Shown piece by piece: positions 36,458 to 44,904 of a stretch of 64,000 bases of DNA (its first letter is position 1; each line of letters begins with the position of its first letter). A model generated the notes under the pieces. The model saw only the letters and a list, made by a program, of their open reading frames with translations. It had not been told where the DNA came from and ran no database searches. This DNA is from Burkholderiaceae bacterium. GTDB lineage: Bacteria > Pseudomonadota > Gammaproteobacteria > Burkholderiales > Burkholderiaceae_E. The position numbers were made by a program, and so were the translations under genes. The stretch spans positions 62,001-126,000 of the forward strand of contig JAMLIN010000005.1 of assembly GCA_023954135.1 (NCBI GenBank). Reading direction: 5' to 3'.

Positions 36458-37354
36458 ATGCCGGTCTCGTTCGCCGAGTATCTCGAGGCCAAGTTCGACC
36501 TCGACGAACGCAGCCTCAACCGCGAAGTGCGCGAGGCCTTCCTGCGGTCGCTGCATGGGTTCGCGGAGATCCGCTGCGTCGATGTCGGTGCGGGCACGGG
36601 CGCCACCATGCGCCGCCTGCTGGCGGCCGGGCTGGCCGTGCCGCTCGTCCTGACCTCGCTCGACCGCGATCCGCTCCTGCTCGATGCGGCCCGCGATGAT
36701 GCGCTAGGGTGGCTGCGCGCGCAGGGTCGCGAACCCTCGATCGACGCCGGCGAGCTTCATGCCGCGGCCGGGCCGGCGACCACCCTGCGCTTCGTCGCCT
36801 GCGAGTTTCAGGACCACCGGCCGCAGCATCCCTGCAATGCCATTACGGCGCATGCCTTTCTCGACATCGTGCCGCTCGCCGATGCCCTGAGTCGATTGGG
36901 GGCCTGGCTCGAGCCCGGCGGCATTCTCTACGCCACCCTCAACTACGACGGCGACACGACCCTGCTGCCGGTCAGCGACGACGCCGCCTTCGAGGCGACG
37001 CTGATCGAGCACTACCACGAGACGATGGAGCGGCGGCGGGTGGACGGCCTGGCCATCGGCGGGGCCTTCAGCGGCCGGCGCCTGCACCGGCTGCTGCCCG
37101 ACCACGGTTTCGAGATCCTCGCCTGCGGCAGCTCCGACTGGAGCATCACCCCCTGGCTCGGCGAGTACCGGGCGGGCGATGCGATCTGCCTGCAGGCGCT
37201 GCTCGACATGATCGGCGGCGAGGCGCAGCGCAGCGGCCTGTTCGATCCGGGTCGGCTCGGGCGCTGGCGCGAAGAGCGGCAGCGATGCCTGCGGGAACGG
37301 CGGCTGGGGCTGATCGCCCATCAGCTCGACCTGCTGGCGCGTCTTTCTCCCTGA
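36458..37354 (+). CDS. Class I SAM-dependent methyltransferase
   Basis: 298 residues with motif I VDVGAGTGATMRRLL, the acidic end of beta-2 (LTSLDRDPLLL) and the post-motif ITAHAFLDIVPLADAL. The C-terminal third (ERRRVDGLAIGGAFSGRRLHRLLPDHGFEILACGSSDW) is a substrate-binding extension I do not recognise. It starts two bases after the PTPS homologue, so the two are translationally coupled. Its 3' end overlaps the convergent phosphatidyltransferase by 34 bases. The acceptor is unknown; context suggests a pterin or glycolipid intermediate. Confidence 0.8.
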   Translation: MPVSFAEYLEAKFDLDERSLNREVREAFLRSLHGFAEIRCVDVGAGTGATMRRLLAAGLAVPLVLTSLDRDPLLLDAARDDALGWLRAQGREPSIDAGELHAAAGPATTLRFVACEFQDHRPQHPCNAITAHAFLDIVPLADALSRLGAWLEPGGILYATLNYDGDTTLLPVSDDAAFEATLIEHYHETMERRRVDGLAIGGAFSGRRLHRLLPDHGFEILACGSSDWSITPWLGEYRAGDAICLQALLDMIGGEAQRSGLFDPGRLGRWREERQRCLRERRLGLIAHQLDLLARLSP

Positions 37355-38040
37355 GAACTCCGCCGATACATCCGGTACAGGCTGTCGCCGAAGGACCCGG
37401 CGAGGGCGAGGCTCATCAGCGCGGCGAACGGAAGGACATCGTCGAGGTGTCCCGGATGGGCGGCGAAGCACAGCAGCAGCGCTGCCATCGTCAGGACGAA
37501 GATCCATATGGCATGCCGGCTGCGCGGCTCCTTCGGGACCGGCGGCCTGGCGATCCGAACGAACAGCACGAACAGGTAGCGCAGCAGGCCGGGCAGCAGG
37601 ATCCACGCGCCCGGGCCGCCCGGCAGCCTATGCAGCAGCAGGCAGAGCAGCAGCATGAAGAAGGCGTCGCATTCCTGATCGAGGAATGCGCCGAAGTCCC
37701 CGCTGGTCCCGGTGCGCCGGGCGACCCGGCCGTCGAGGCCGTCGAGCGCGAGCAGCAGCGTGCCCCACAGGGCGATCAGGAGTGGGGGCAGGAAGGGCAG
37801 GGCGAACATCCCCGCGAGACGCGCCATGGTGATCGCGTTGGCGGGGCCGAAACGGCCGGCCGGCGTCCATCGGCCCCGGCAATACCAGGCCAGCAGGGCG
37901 AAGGACAACGCCCCGGCTGCGCAGGGCAGCCACGGCGGCTGGCCCGCTGCCACCGCGATCGCCACCATGATCATGGCGAAGGCGTGGCCCGTGCTCCACC
38001 GCGACAGGTCGGCTTGCAGTGATCGGCTTGCGGTCGTCAT
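37321..38040 (-). CDS. CDP-alcohol phosphatidyltransferase family protein
   Basis: A 239-residue membrane enzyme with about six helices. The family motif D-X2-DG-X2-AR-X8-G-X3-D-X3-D is fully present as DGLDGRVARRTGTSGDFGAF followed by LDQECD. It swaps CMP of a CDP-activated alcohol (CDP-diacylglycerol or similar) for another alcohol. The flanking sequence does not match PgsA, PssA or cardiolipin synthases, so donor and acceptor are open. It lies inside the pterin-like cluster but on the opposite strand, and diverges from the glycosyltransferase with 43 bases between starts. Confidence 0.85.
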   Translation of the reverse strand: MTTASRSLQADLSRWSTGHAFAMIMVAIAVAAGQPPWLPCAAGALSFALLAWYCRGRWTPAGRFGPANAITMARLAGMFALPFLPPLLIALWGTLLLALDGLDGRVARRTGTSGDFGAFLDQECDAFFMLLLCLLLHRLPGGPGAWILLPGLLRYLFVLFVRIARPPVPKEPRSRHAIWIFVLTMAALLLCFAAHPGHLDDVLPFAALMSLALAGSFGDSLYRMYRRSSQGERRASRSS

Positions 38041-38083
38041 GGCGGGTATCCGGGCATCGCGCCCGATCCGTATCATCCCATCG

Positions 38084-39106
38084 ATGAGCACTCCCCGGAT
38101 CGGTCTCGTCCACCCGCCGCTCTCGACATCGCCGTCGGGAGGCGACCTCTACGACCGGTGGATGCTGCGCGAGGGGCAAGCCCGCGGGTTTCCGCTTCAG
38201 GGCGTGCCATGTGGCGACGGCGCCTTGCCATCCGGGCGCTGGGACCTGCTGGTCTGGGACGGCCTGCTGCTGGACCGGCTCGCGCGGATCGCGGACGAAC
38301 GGATGGCCCTGCTGCTGCACTACCTGCCGTCGCTGGATCCGGCGCTCGATCGTCGCCGTCGCGCAGCCCTGGCGGCGGCGGAACGGCGCGCGCTCGCGCG
38401 GGCCGACTTCATCATCGCCACAGGTGGTCCGGTGGCCGAGGCCGCAGGCGCAAGCGCGCCCGGCACACCGGTATTCCTGTGCGAGCCGGGCGTCGCCGAA
38501 GTCTTCTCGCGCCAGCGGGCATCGTCGCCGGGTCGACGGGCACGACCGCAGGGCGTCCCGCAGCTGCTGACGGTCGCGCATCTTCTGCCGCCGAAGGGAC
38601 ACGGTCTCCTGCTCGATGCCCTCGCGCAAGCGCGCGACCTCCCCTGGCACTGGCATGTCGTCGGCGATGACATCCGGTCCGCCGCGACGGCACGGGAGCT
38701 GCGCGAGCGCGCCGCGGCCCATGGCCTGGCGCAGCGCATCACCTGGCACGGTGCCCTCGGGCAGGAGGCGGTCGCGGCGCTCATGGCCGGCAGCGATCTC
38801 TTCGTCTTCCCCAGCACTTTCGAGGCCTATGGCATGGCGATGGCCGAAGCCGTCGCCGCGGGCCTGCCGGTGCTGGCCCATCGCGTCGGCGCGGCCGAGC
38901 AGCTGGTCCGGCATGAAGCTACCGGTTGTCTCGTCGATGTCGGCGACCGCGACGGATTCGCCGCTCACCTGCGGCAGCTCCTGGGCGACCCCGGTCTGCG
39001 CGCCGCTTTCCGGAGAAAGCTGCGTGAATCGCCGGTGCGAAGCTGGGACGACGCTTTCGCGGATTTCCAGGGCGCCTGCGAGACCATGCTCGGACACGGA
39101 ATGTAG
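38084..39106 (+). CDS. GT4-type glycosyltransferase
   Basis: 340 residues with two Rossmann halves. The C-terminal GT4 landmarks are TVAHLLPPKGHGLLLDALA, ITWHGALGQEAVAALMAGSDLFVFPSTFEAYGMAMAEAVAAGLPVLA and the Glu pair of the nucleotide-sugar site (FEAYGMAMAE). The N-terminal acceptor half begins RIGLVHPPLSTSPSGGDLYDR. No membrane segment. Its place beside pterin-like enzymes recalls bacterial pterin glycosides, where a glycosyltransferase decorates tetrahydrobiopterin; a glycolipid acceptor is equally possible given the adjacent phosphatidyltransferase. Confidence 0.85.
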   Translation: MSTPRIGLVHPPLSTSPSGGDLYDRWMLREGQARGFPLQGVPCGDGALPSGRWDLLVWDGLLLDRLARIADERMALLLHYLPSLDPALDRRRRAALAAAERRALARADFIIATGGPVAEAAGASAPGTPVFLCEPGVAEVFSRQRASSPGRRARPQGVPQLLTVAHLLPPKGHGLLLDALAQARDLPWHWHVVGDDIRSAATARELRERAAAHGLAQRITWHGALGQEAVAALMAGSDLFVFPSTFEAYGMAMAEAVAAGLPVLAHRVGAAEQLVRHEATGCLVDVGDRDGFAAHLRQLLGDPGLRAAFRRKLRESPVRSWDDAFADFQGACETMLGHGM

Positions 39107-39127
39107 CAACCCGGACAGGAGGACATC

Positions 39128-39859
39128 ATGGAAAGCGAACGTCGAAGATTCCTCGAGCTTGCGCGGCTCGTTCCCGCCGGCATCGTGCTCGCCGGCCTGC
39201 CGTTGGCGGCACGCGCTGCCACCGGTGACGGCGGCAGGCTGAAGATCGGCATCGTCGGCTCGGGCCGGGTCGGCGGTACGCTGGGCACGGTCTGGGCGAA
39301 GGCCGGGTACCAGGTGATGCTGTCGTCGCGCGACATCGGGCACGACCGCGAGCTCGCCGCGCGGATCGGACCGAATGCGCGCGCCGGCACACCGCGCGAG
39401 GCCGCGGCCTTCGGCGATGTCGTGACGGTCTCGGTACCGTATCGGGCCTTGCCCGATGTCGGACGCGACCTTGCCGACCTGATCCGGGGCAAGACGGTGA
39501 TCGATACCTGCAACCCCTTCGTCGGCCGCGATGGCGAGATCGCGAAATGGGCGCGCGAGAAAGGGGCCGGCCTCGCGTCGGCGGAACTGCTCGCGGGCGC
39601 GCACATCGTGCGGGCCTTCAATGCGATCGGCTATGCCCGGATGGGCGCGGCGCACGAAGAACCGGGACGGATCGGGATGCCGATCGCGGGTGACGATGCC
39701 CAGGCCATTGCGATCGCGTCGCGCCTCATCCGCGACATCGGCTTCGAGCCGGTCCTGGTCGGCGGGCTTGCCATGGGCCGGCACCTCATGCCGGGTACGC
39801 CACTCGCAGGCGAACTGGCGCCGGACGAGATCCGCCGGATCGCGGCGACGCTCGATTAG
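39128..39859 (+). CDS. F420-reductase-like NAD(P)-binding oxidoreductase with export signal
   Basis: 243 residues. The N-terminus RRRFLELARLVPAGIVLAGLPLAARA is a Tat-like signal. It is followed by the Rossmann motif IGIVGSGRVGGTLGTVWAKAGYQVMLSSRD and the central VTVSVPYRALPDVGRDLADLIRGKTVIDTCNP of the NADPH:F420 oxidoreductase-like family. Many members in bacteria without F420 act on other substrates. It starts 21 bases after the glycosyltransferase with a good AGGAGG (39116-39121), so it may belong to the same transcript. Confidence 0.78.
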   Translation: MESERRRFLELARLVPAGIVLAGLPLAARAATGDGGRLKIGIVGSGRVGGTLGTVWAKAGYQVMLSSRDIGHDRELAARIGPNARAGTPREAAAFGDVVTVSVPYRALPDVGRDLADLIRGKTVIDTCNPFVGRDGEIAKWAREKGAGLASAELLAGAHIVRAFNAIGYARMGAAHEEPGRIGMPIAGDDAQAIAIASRLIRDIGFEPVLVGGLAMGRHLMPGTPLAGELAPDEIRRIAATLD

Positions 39860-39960
39860 GGCCTGTTCACACTGCGATCGTGCCCGCGCCGGGGTCTGAC
39901 GGGCTGCAAGCCGTCGCCGGCTGGCGACCTGCGGGCGAGTGGGCGCAGGGGCGGGAATCC

Positions 39961-40572
39961 TCATGGCGTGGCCGCGGCCGCGAACACGCGCGCGAAGGCA
40001 TCGATGATCTCTTCGTCGGTGTGGCGCAAGGGGTCGTCCTGGCTGTCGACCATTCCCTTCATGGTCAACAACCCTAGCCCGGCGAGCCCGGCAAGGAACG
40101 CCAGAAGGCGGGGTTCGACCTGCGCGCGCCCGCACCGGCCTTTTCGCCCTTCGCCAAGCTTCTTCGCCGCGCCGGCGAACCAGAGCTCGTTGAGCGGGCG
40201 TATCTGCGCGAACTGCCGGTCATCGAAATGGACAGCACCCCGGCCGGCGACCTGGCCGTGGAGGTAGGCGAGGCGGAAGTCGTCGAGCCGCGGCGCGAAG
40301 GCTTCGACCGATGCGCGCACGATGGCGCCGAGCGCCTCGGCGCCCGTGGTGGCCTGCTCGACTGCATTGTGGACGGCCTGAGCCTGGGCCTGCAGGCTCC
40401 CGAAGACGAGCTCGAAGAAAAGCGCGTCCTTCGACGGGAAGTAGTAGTAGAGCGCGGCCTTCGAGAGCCCCACTTCCCTGGCGACGGCCTCGAGCGTCGT
40501 TCCCGCGAGCCCCCGGCGCAGGAGGACGCTGCGCGCGGCATCGAGGATTTCCTCACGGGACTGGCGGCGGCT
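39961..40572 (-). pseudogene. TetR-family regulator lacking a start codon
   Basis: The reading frame encodes a nearly complete TetR regulator. It has SREEILDAARSVLLRRGLAG, TTLEAVAREVGLSKAALYYYFPSKDALFFEL (helix-turn-helix) and a ligand domain ending at 39961. Upstream, the frame is open only to a TGA at 40606-40608 and has no ATG, GTG or TTG before the DNA-binding domain; the first GTG lies inside the recognition region. Homology stops near 40560, where the equally decapitated MAPEG gene begins on the other strand. A deletion removing both 5' ends explains this; an assembly error or a rare start codon cannot be excluded. Confidence 0.7.
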
Positions 40573-40913
40573 TCCGGGCGCCGGAGGACCTGCGCAGGAC
40601 GGTTCTCAATCCATCGCCCCGGCCGGAGCAGCTCGCGCCGGACGAGCGGGTCGAACGCGTGCGGCGAATCCACCAGAACGACCTCGAGAATCTCCCGTTC
40701 TTCCTGGTCGCGGGCTTCCTCTATGTGCTGACCGGACCGCCGTTACTGCTCGCCCAGTGGCTGCTCTATGGCTACGTCGCCTCCCGCCTGCTGCACTTCG
40801 CCGTCTACCTGCGGGCAAGCAACCACGAGACGCGGGCGTTCTTCTGGACCATCGGCGCCCTGATCCTCGCCTTCATGACCATTCGTACCTTGCTCGTGGC
40901 CCTCGGCTACTGA
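40572..40913 (+). pseudogene. 5'-truncated MAPEG-family membrane protein
   Basis: The frame encodes the last 113 residues of a microsomal-glutathione-transferase-like MAPEG protein: FRAPEDLRRTVLNP, DERVERVRRIHQNDLENLPFFLVAGFLYVL, ASRLLHFAVYLRASNHETRAFFWTIGALILAFMTIRTLLVALG. It has three membrane segments. In full MAPEG proteins another helix and about 45 residues precede FRAPEDL; here that part is missing and the frame runs into sequence antisense to tetR. No ribosome binding site or plausible start precedes the homology. It looks like a remnant left by the deletion that also beheaded tetR. Confidence 0.65.
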
Positions 40914-40955
40914 GCGGGGCCCGGGGACATCCGCGCGATCCGGTGTCCGCGTTCC

Positions 40956-42149
40956 TCACTTCTCCCGGGTCGGCTCCAGGCGCTGGCCGCGCACGCCGAT
41001 GTCGCGGCCCGGATCGAAGTTGGGATCGTCGGTCAGCACATAGCTGCCGTCGCGCAGCTGCCAGGCATGCCGGTAGTGGTGCGGAAGCTCGACGACGCCA
41101 CCGCCGCGCGGATCCCGGTAGCCCTGCACCTCGCGGATCGCGCGGACCCGGTCGGTCTGCATCCGTTCCTGGCTGGCCTGGCCGGAGCGCCAGGTCTCGT
41201 TGCGCATGCGCTCGGTCTCCTGCATGGCTTCGTTGCGGATCTCGCCGCGCCGGCGGATGTGCGCCAGCGTCTCGCGGGAGGATTCGGCCTGCATGCGCAT
41301 GATCTGCGCCTGGGTCGCCTGGTTGTCCGCCGCGATCTGCTGCTCGGCCGCGCTGATCCGGGCCTGCCATTCGGGCGAGGTGCTCAGGCTCGCCCACATG
41401 AGGTCGAAGTGCCGCTGCGGCACCGGACCGGCCGCGCTGCGCCAGCTCAGCACGCCCAGGGCCTCGCCCTGCAGGCTCTCGAAGGCCTGGCCACCGGCGC
41501 CCGCCATGCGCGAGTGGGTGAACGAGACGTTGGCGACCAGGGTTTCGTGGAACTCGCGTCCGTCGGTCCGGTAGGTGATCTGCGCCTGGCCGCTGTCGAC
41601 CCAGGCTCGGATCGCGCCGCCGGTCCACTGGTTCTGCCCGAGCATCCGCGACTTGTCCGGCCGGGGGCGGTAGTCGACCACGCGGGCATCCGGTCGGTGT
41701 CGCTGGATCCAGGAATGCAGGTATTCGCGGGCGTCCCGTAGGTTCGCCTGCGGACAGTCACCGGCCGGGGCGCCATGGCTGGTGGCGCCCCAGGCTTCCG
41801 GAGTGCCGAGCTCGATCGCCGCGCTGCCGTCGGGCGCGTTCGCCTGCAACGCGAAGCCGTAGAAGCGGCCGCAGCGGCTGGCGTTGGTGCGCCAGCGGAC
41901 CTCTCCCTGGTGCTTCCAGCCGGCCGGCACCATCAGGGTGCCGGCAAGCATCGGTTTCTCGAATCCCTTGCTGTCGATGATCTCGGCGCGTTGCACGCGC
42001 AGCGCGCCGGCCGGGTCGGAAGCGGCCTGCGCCGACGTCACGGCGCACGCCAGCAAGACCGGCAGCAGGACCGGGGCGAACCGCGGGTAGCGGCCGGCAG
42101 GGACGGCTGCTCGCGCAAGCGGGCGCCGGGAGGTTCCTTCGATCGGCAT
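40956..42149 (-). CDS. Secreted protein of unknown function with coiled-coil C-terminus
   Basis: A 397-residue protein I cannot assign to a family. A signal peptide is likely (FAPVLLPVLLACAVTSAQA, cleavage near residue 42). The middle part (about 45-270) is rich in aromatic and polar residues, with two Cys (ASRCGRF, GDCPQAN) that could form a disulfide. From about 275 to 345 a long Gln/Glu/Arg-rich stretch (AEQQIAADNQATQAQIMRMQAESSRE...) predicts a coiled coil, followed by a Tyr/His-rich tail. It stands alone between the MAPEG remnant and the DUF72 gene. Confidence 0.7.
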   Translation of the reverse strand: MPIEGTSRRPLARAAVPAGRYPRFAPVLLPVLLACAVTSAQAASDPAGALRVQRAEIIDSKGFEKPMLAGTLMVPAGWKHQGEVRWRTNASRCGRFYGFALQANAPDGSAAIELGTPEAWGATSHGAPAGDCPQANLRDAREYLHSWIQRHRPDARVVDYRPRPDKSRMLGQNQWTGGAIRAWVDSGQAQITYRTDGREFHETLVANVSFTHSRMAGAGGQAFESLQGEALGVLSWRSAAGPVPQRHFDLMWASLSTSPEWQARISAAEQQIAADNQATQAQIMRMQAESSRETLAHIRRRGEIRNEAMQETERMRNETWRSGQASQERMQTDRVRAIREVQGYRDPRGGGVVELPHHYRHAWQLRDGSYVLTDDPNFDPGRDIGVRGQRLEPTREK

Positions 42150-42233
42150 GCGAGCCTCGGCACAGGGGTTGGACAGCGACGCGGACCACCATCGGTGGCC
42201 AGTCTAGCCCGGGCCAGGGCGCGCGATGTGACG

Positions 42234-43043
42234 CTATGCGCCGATGCGTTCCATCAATGCGATCGCGGCAGCCGGATTGCGCGGCTTGTGGCCGCTGATG
42301 ACGTAGAGAAAGACATCGCGCGGCGGATCCGCCTTCGGCATCGGTTGCACGTGGTCCAGGCCCTCGGGCATCGCTCCCGTCGCCCACGCCCGGGCGCGCC
42401 GGGCCCAGAGATCGAGCTCGTCGGCCGGATAGCCGAGCGCCTCGCTCTCGCGGGTGCCCATGATGCGCGCGTAGACGAAGTCCGAGGTCGGGTCGGCGAT
42501 CTGCGGATAAGGGCCATCGGCGGCCAGCACGATCGCCACGCCGTGCGCCTTCGCGAGCTCCACGAATTCCGGCGCGCGAAAGCTTTCGTGGCGCACTTCG
42601 AGCGCATGGCGCAAGGCGCGGCCGTCGACTGTCCGCGGCAGCAGCCCGAGGAAGGCGGCGAAGTCGTCGGGATCGAAGGCCTTGGTCGGAAGGAACTGCC
42701 AGTTGATCGGACCGAGCTTGCCCTGGAGCTCCATCACGCCGCCCGCGAAGAAGCGCTCGATGGTCGGGCCTGCCTGCGCGAGCACCCGGCGGTTGGTGGC
42801 GTAGCGCGGCGCCTTCACCGCGAAGACGAAGTCGTCCGGGGTTTCGTCGCGCCAGCGCGCGAAGCTCTCGGGTTTCTGTGAGCCGTAGTAGGTGCCGTTG
42901 ATCTCGATCGAACCGAGACGGCGGGCAGCGTACTCCAGCTCGCGCCGCTGCGGATGGCCCGCGGGGTAGAAGCTGCCGCGCCACGGCGCGTAGGTCCAGC
43001 CGCCGATGCCGATCCGTATCCGCGTCGGGCGCGACCGGCTCAC
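42234..43043 (-). CDS. DUF72 (YecE-like) TIM-barrel protein
   Basis: 269 residues from the GTG at 43043. DUF72 signatures are IGIGGWTYAPWRGSFYPAGHPQRRELEYAARRLGSIEINGTYYG, FVFAVKAPRYATN, ALEVRHESFRAPEFV and DFVYARIMGT. The fold is a TIM barrel; the activity is unknown, although the family has been linked to Fe-S proteins and nuclease-like roles. The start overlaps the DUF4395 stop (GTGA), so the two are co-translated, probably from the FNR-type promoter region near 43550. Confidence 0.88.
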   Translation of the reverse strand: MSRSRPTRIRIGIGGWTYAPWRGSFYPAGHPQRRELEYAARRLGSIEINGTYYGSQKPESFARWRDETPDDFVFAVKAPRYATNRRVLAQAGPTIERFFAGGVMELQGKLGPINWQFLPTKAFDPDDFAAFLGLLPRTVDGRALRHALEVRHESFRAPEFVELAKAHGVAIVLAADGPYPQIADPTSDFVYARIMGTRESEALGYPADELDLWARRARAWATGAMPEGLDHVQPMPKADPPRDVFLYVISGHKPRNPAAAIALMERIGA

Positions 43044-43465
43044 TGCTGGGGCCTGAACCGGTACCAGAGGGTGTAGGCCCAGCAGGCGGCGCAGAACGAG
43101 AAGGCCCACTCGAGGAACGAGAACACCGCGAGCACCGCCGCGGGCGCCATCCAGAGGCTGCTGCCCGCCAGCCAGAGCACGACACTGATCGCGCTGGCGA
43201 CGAACAGGATCTTGGCGGCGAACATCTTGGCGCCGGCGTTCTCCTTCGGCCCGGCGCGGTCGAGGCGTTGCATCAGCCAGAGCGAGGACCGGTGGATCGG
43301 GCAGCGATAGTGGCCGATGAAGCCGCGCACGAAACCGGCCACCACCAGCAGCAGCATCAGCCAGGGCAGGTCGAAGCCGAGCGCCGCGATGCTGACGAGA
43401 AAGGTGATGACGGCATCGAGGCGGATGGCGTTCGCGTGGACCTGTGGAACATCGAATCGGAGCAT
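43040..43465 (-). CDS. DUF4395 membrane protein
   Basis: A 141-residue integral membrane protein with four hydrophobic segments. DUF4395 features are FDVPQVHANAIRLDAVITFLVSIAALGF and the C-terminal EWAFSFCAACWAYTLWYRF with a Cys-x-x-Cys pair (residues near 126-129); GHYRCPIHRSSL carries another Cys. The paired Cys suggests a redox or metal role, but the function is unknown. ATG at 43465. First gene of a two-gene operon with DUF72; an FNR-like box lies 82 bases upstream, and nnrS is next. Confidence 0.82.
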   Translation of the reverse strand: MLRFDVPQVHANAIRLDAVITFLVSIAALGFDLPWLMLLLVVAGFVRGFIGHYRCPIHRSSLWLMQRLDRAGPKENAGAKMFAAKILFVASAISVVLWLAGSSLWMAPAAVLAVFSFLEWAFSFCAACWAYTLWYRFRPQQ

Positions 43466-43546
43466 CGTCGTCTCTCCCGCAATTGGGCAGGCCCTCGGAC
43501 GGGACCGCCCTTCCATCGCATTATCCGCTGAGCGAGCGCGCCGGTG

Positions 43547-43560
43547 ATGATGCGCATCAA
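43547..43560 (-). promoter_or_regulatory. FNR/Dnr-type binding site upstream of DUF4395
   Basis: Minus strand TTGATGCGCATCAT matches TTGAT-N4-ATCAA at nine of ten conserved positions. It lies 82 bases before the DUF4395 start and just after the nnrS stop. FNR, Anr and Dnr use this site to respond to low oxygen or nitric oxide. AT-containing half-sites are rare in this GC-rich background. Confidence 0.5.
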
Positions 43561-43621
43561 CCCCGGCGGGCGAGAAGCCTGCGGGCGAAGCGGGCGACGG
43601 CGAACGTGGGACTGCGTCGCG

Positions 43622-44851
43622 TCAACCGTCCTTGCCGTCGAGGCGGGTGTTCAGCAGCCAGGGGCCGAAGCGGTAGAGATACAGTCCGAAGGCCGCGCAC
43701 CAGGCGATCGCCGCGCAGGCGATGGCATGGACGAGCCATTGCGGTGCCGCCAGGGGCACCAGCACTCGCAGCGCGGCTGCCGCCATCACCAGGACGTAGG
43801 CAGCGGTCTCCACTCGCGAGGCCTGCAGCGGCCGACCGGTGTGGCCGCGAGCGGTCCGGGTCATCATGCCGATGATCAGTCCCGCGGTGGCTCCGATGGC
43901 CAGCGCATGGACGCCGGCCGATGAGCCCGTCCAGCCGACCTGGGCGCAGGCCAGCAGGAGGAAGCCGAGCGGGATCCAGGCATAGGCGGCGTGCAGGATC
44001 CACAGGATCGGCCGGCGCAAGGTCACCCGGGGGCGCCATTGCCACTGCCGGGCGAAGTGCAGGACGGCGGCGGCGACCAGCGCGGCGGCGGTTACCGGTC
44101 CGGGGGCGGCGAAGACCCACAGGCCGATGGCGAGCGCGGCTGACGCGAGGCTCGCCCGCTCCAGGGACGGATGTACCCGCAGCTTCAGGCCGGGCGTCGC
44201 GTTGGCGGTGAACAGCGGCACGACCCGGCCTGCGATCACGCATTCGATCATCACGATCAGGCCGAGCCCCGCGTGCAGCGGCGCGAGGGGCGAGATGTCG
44301 ACGATGCCCATCGCCGCGAGATGGAAGGCGAGGTTGGCGAGCGCGAGCAGGGCGAGAATGCCCGCCAGCGGCAGGTTGCGCCGGTTGCCCGCGCGCAGGA
44401 GCAGTCGGGCGAAGACGATGGCGATGATCGGCAGCAGCGCGAGGTCGAGGATGGCGTACACCGGATAGGGCGCCGCGAAGGCAGCGAAGCGGGCGGCGAT
44501 CCAGAGGCTCGCGAGCGCGCCGAGCATCGCGCCGCGCGGGGTGGCGAGCCCCGTCCAGGCCTGGCCGGCAGTCAGCAGGAAGCCGATGACCACGGCCGTC
44601 GCGAAGCCGAAGAGCATCTCGTGGGCATGCCAGAGCACCGGCGCGATCCCGATCTCCGGTGCGAACCAGCCGAGGAACATCGCGATCCACAGCGGGATCG
44701 CCAGCAGCGCGAAGCTCGCGGCGGCGAGGTAGAACGGCCGGAAGCCGAGCCGCAGCAAGGGCCAGCCCCGGGGTTTCACGCTGGCGCCCGCCGGCGAGGC
44801 GGCCGAAGGCATGATGGTCGACGCAAGGATGGAGAGGGGCTCGGGAGGCAT
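43622..44851 (-). CDS. nnrS: NnrS family haem-copper membrane protein
   Basis: 409 residues with about 12 membrane helices. The family hallmarks are RLGFRPFYLAAASFALLAIPLWI, LWHAHEMLFGFATAVVIGFLLTAGQAWTG (His pair), IVMIECVIAGRVVPLFTANATPG and GLIIGMMTRTARGHTGRPL. NnrS contains haem and copper and protects against nitrosative stress by limiting iron-nitrosyl damage. A divergent FmdE-like gene shares its promoter region, where a perfect inverted repeat suggests a nitric-oxide-responsive repressor. The first 30 residues are Ser/Pro/Ala-rich and may be untranslated if a downstream ATG is used. Confidence 0.93.
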   Translation of the reverse strand: MPPEPLSILASTIMPSAASPAGASVKPRGWPLLRLGFRPFYLAAASFALLAIPLWIAMFLGWFAPEIGIAPVLWHAHEMLFGFATAVVIGFLLTAGQAWTGLATPRGAMLGALASLWIAARFAAFAAPYPVYAILDLALLPIIAIVFARLLLRAGNRRNLPLAGILALLALANLAFHLAAMGIVDISPLAPLHAGLGLIVMIECVIAGRVVPLFTANATPGLKLRVHPSLERASLASAALAIGLWVFAAPGPVTAAALVAAAVLHFARQWQWRPRVTLRRPILWILHAAYAWIPLGFLLLACAQVGWTGSSAGVHALAIGATAGLIIGMMTRTARGHTGRPLQASRVETAAYVLVMAAAALRVLVPLAAPQWLVHAIACAAIAWCAAFGLYLYRFGPWLLNTRLDGKDG

Positions 44852-44881
44852 CGGATCCTCGGATGGTGGGTATCGTACTAA

Positions 44882-44904
44882 AACATGCGCAACGTGCGCA
44901 TGTT
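44882..44904. promoter_or_regulatory. Perfect inverted-repeat operator between nnrS and the FmdE-like gene
   Basis: AACATGCGCA and TGCGCATGTT flank a three-base spacer with no mismatch. It lies between two outward-facing -10 elements: TACGAT for nnrS (minus strand, 44877-44872) and TATGAT for the FmdE-like gene (44910-44915). It covers the -35 position of both. The spacing and ATGC...GCAT half-sites resemble sites of the Rrf2-type regulator NsrR. Confidence 0.65.
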
